NCBI RefSeq assembly: GCF_016617715.1
Contig: NZ_CP067228.1
Location: 1 to 53,553, forward strand
Direction of reading: 5' to 3'
Length of the DNA: 53,553 nucleotides
DNA from: Paracoccus sp. MC1862
GTDB lineage: Bacteria; Pseudomonadota; Alphaproteobacteria; Rhodobacterales; Rhodobacteraceae
Part shown: in pieces, positions 53,544 through 53,553 of the stretch
Position numbering within the stretch: position 1 is the first letter of the stretch
How the letters are laid out: the number at the start of each line of letters is the position of its first letter
The notes under the pieces: generated by a model
Databases searched by the model: none
Seen by the model: the letters and a program-made list of their open reading frames with translations, nothing else
What the model was told of the DNA's origin: nothing
Position numbers and translations under genes: made by a program

Positions 53544-53553
53544 ATGCTAGCCT
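53544..53553 (+). CDS. Possible short gene running off the window
   Basis: GAGGAGG lies ten bases before an ATG at 53544, which has only three codons in the window. If the replicon is circular and base 1 follows, the frame continues to a 24-residue peptide ending TAG at about 61-64. Weakly supported. Confidence 0.25.

Overview
The window looks like an extrachromosomal replicon of an alphaproteobacterium, most likely a Rhodobacteraceae such as Paracoccus. This rests on the RepA/RPA-type initiator with a ParA partner, the high-GC rml genes, the split YjbF/YjbH export pair and the mix of IS5, IS66, IS110, IS3 and IS481 elements. No rRNA, tRNA or CRISPR was seen. The organism call is inference from gene families; no search was run.

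Bases 1-14200 are plasmid backbone. There are two complete, unrelated replication modules: RepA with 18-bp iterons and a DnaA box (about 100-1378), and a Rep_3 initiator with 22-bp iterons, a second DnaA box and an inverted operator copy (8006-9187). This suggests a fused plasmid. Between them lie a ParA/small-partner partition operon with a TAGCTA-rich centromere candidate, four toxin-antitoxin loci (phd-vapC with a frameshifted toxin, an intact brnTA, a 5'-truncated mazF, and fitA with a truncated vapC), and a fragment of a polysaccharide-priming sugar transferase. A VirD2-like relaxase and a MobC-like accessory protein (10592-13395) make the plasmid probably mobilizable. No type IV secretion genes are present.

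Bases 14198-19900 hold IS remnants, a cassette of two CAP-domain proteins plus a tiny lipoprotein, an H-NS-type regulator and a serine resolvase with a candidate res site.

Bases 20059-53229 form a large exopolysaccharide locus broken up by insertion sequences. It contains two intact and one frameshifted WecA/MraY-type priming transferases, rfbCBDA for dTDP-L-rhamnose, a Wzz-like co-polymerase with a kinase-like domain lacking a P-loop, a GT61 transferase, four GT2 transferases, a Wzy-type polymerase, a Wzx-type flippase, and FdtA/FdtB/acetyltransferase genes that should make a dTDP-3-acetamido-3,6-dideoxyhexose from the intermediate made by RfbA and RfbB. YjbF/YjbH-type export or modification proteins and a VanZ-like protein complete it. 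The set fits a Wzx/Wzy-dependent polymer containing rhamnose and a 3-acetamido-deoxyhexose. No Wza-type outer-membrane exporter is in the window.

The locus is a mosaic. The rfb cassette is very GC-rich and lies between IS5-type remnants, one GT2 gene (45501-46550) is AT-rich, and one IS66 copy with a perfect 8-bp target duplication sits just upstream of an IS110 transposase gene.
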